NCBI GenBank assembly: GCA_028706585.1
Contig: JAQTVX010000021.1
Span: 8,966-15,327 of the forward strand
Length of the DNA: 6,362 nucleotides
Direction of reading: 5' to 3'
Source of the DNA: Candidatus Krumholzibacteriia bacterium
Lineage (GTDB): Bacteria > Krumholzibacteriota > Krumholzibacteriia > Krumholzibacteriales > Krumholzibacteriaceae
The position numbers and the translations under genes are program-made. The notes beneath the pieces are model-generated. The model saw only the letters and a program-made list of their open reading frames with translations. It had not been told where the DNA came from and made no database searches. Position 1 is the stretch's first letter. Each line of letters opens with the position of its first letter. Shown piece by piece: positions 5,864 through 6,362 of this stretch.

Positions 5864-6362
5864 TCACTCGACAATTGTTCCGAGACGCTGCCCTTCGAGA
5901 ACACGCGTCAGATTGCCCTTCTTGAGAATGTTGAACACGACGATCGGAATGCTGTTCTCCCTGCAGAGCGCCACCGCCGTCGCGTCCATAACGCGAAGAT
6001 CGTCTCTGAGCACGTCTATGTAGCTCAGGCTCCGTATCATCTTCGCCGCGGGATTCTTCACCGGATCGCTCGTATAGATGCCGTCGACTTTCGTCCCCTT
6101 GAGAAGCGCGTCCGCCTTCAGCTCGACGGCGCGGAGCGCCGCCGCCGTATCGGTCGTGAAGTAGGGGTTGCCCGTTCCGCCGGCAAGTATCACGAGACGC
6201 CGGTTCTTGAGATGATCGAGCGCCTGCCTCCTGATGTAAGGCTCGGCGAACTGCTCCATGGTTATGGCTGTCATTACGTGCGCCTCGACGCCGGCGTGCT
6301 CGAGCGCAGCCTGGAGAGCCATCGCGTTGATGATCGTCCCGAGCATCCCCATGCAATCGGCC
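5864..6362 (-). CDS. pyrH: UMP kinase, C-terminal part
   Basis: PyrH phosphorylates UMP to UDP with ATP in the cytoplasm, supplying pyrimidine nucleotides for RNA, DNA and sugar-nucleotide synthesis. The right edge cuts the gene: 165 residues are present, and about 70 N-terminal residues are missing compared with the roughly 240 usual in bacteria. The visible part begins ADCMGMLGT, matching the family's A-D-x-MGML block. MEQFAEPYIRR follows at 35-45 of the visible part, then LAGGTGNPYFTTDTAAALRA at 59-78, which contacts the UMP acceptor. LKGTKVDGIYTSDP at 87-100 lies in the nucleotide-binding region, and LRVMDATAVALCRENSIPIVVFN at 122-144 completes the amino-acid-kinase fold. The protein ends GTIVE. 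All expected motifs in this part are intact. It is the furthest upstream visible gene of the operon and is followed by frr after 14 bases, an order found in very many bacteria, often with rpsB and tsf upstream. Confidence 0.98.
   Translation of the reverse strand, partial: ADCMGMLGTIINAMALQAALEHAGVEAHVMTAITMEQFAEPYIRRQALDHLKNRRLVILAGGTGNPYFTTDTAAALRAVELKADALLKGTKVDGIYTSDPVKNPAAKMIRSLSYIDVLRDDLRVMDATAVALCRENSIPIVVFNILKKGNLTRVLEGQRLGTIVE

Noticed and set aside
5289..6356. A 355-codon open frame extending Frr upstream
   Set aside because: The extension lies antiphase within pyrH, whose UMP kinase motifs are clear in another frame. RRF from ATG 5849 has the exact family length and a strong ribosome site.

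Overview
The window is a chromosomal housekeeping block from a Gram-negative (diderm) bacterium with moderately high GC content. Six genes are packed head to tail on the minus strand. In transcription order (right to left) they are pyrH (3' part only), frr, uppS, cdsA, dxr and rseP. A seventh minus-strand gene, the 5' part of a bamA-like gene, lies further left and runs off the left edge. Every one of these was recognised from family motifs read in the translation. The diderm call rests on the POTRA-containing outer-membrane assembly protein with a Sec signal peptide, and on a lipoprotein-type signal in the one plus-strand gene. The order frr-uppS-cdsA-dxr-rseP is shared by many phyla, so it does not name the organism. 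A non-proteobacterial diderm lineage is possible but unproven.

Layout from left to right: 1-658 (minus) is the start of bamA, with a signal peptide and two POTRA repeats. 684-1106 (plus) is a small unrecognised putative lipoprotein gene. 1090-2433 (minus) is rseP, 2444-3610 (minus) dxr, 3607-4500 (minus) cdsA, 4484-5254 (minus) uppS, 5289-5849 (minus) frr, and 5864-6362 (minus) the C-terminal two thirds of pyrH. From pyrH to rseP the genes overlap or are 10-34 bases apart. Several Shine-Dalgarno sequences sit inside or directly after the previous gene's end, so this looks like one translationally coupled operon. No promoter or terminator can be defended within it.

The genes serve nucleotide supply and translation (PyrH, Frr) and then the cell envelope. 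Dxr starts the MEP pathway to isoprenoid units, UppS joins those units into the C55 carrier lipid for wall synthesis, and CdsA makes CDP-diacylglycerol for phospholipids. RseP is a site-2 intramembrane protease of envelope stress signalling, and BamA inserts outer-membrane proteins.

The one part that does not follow the usual plan is the rseP-bamA junction. A plus-strand gene for a putative 140-residue lipoprotein lies there, tail to tail with rseP (17-base overlap) and nearly start to start with bamA. I see no mobile element, CRISPR array, RNA gene or clearly new system. The lipoprotein gene is the only real unknown.
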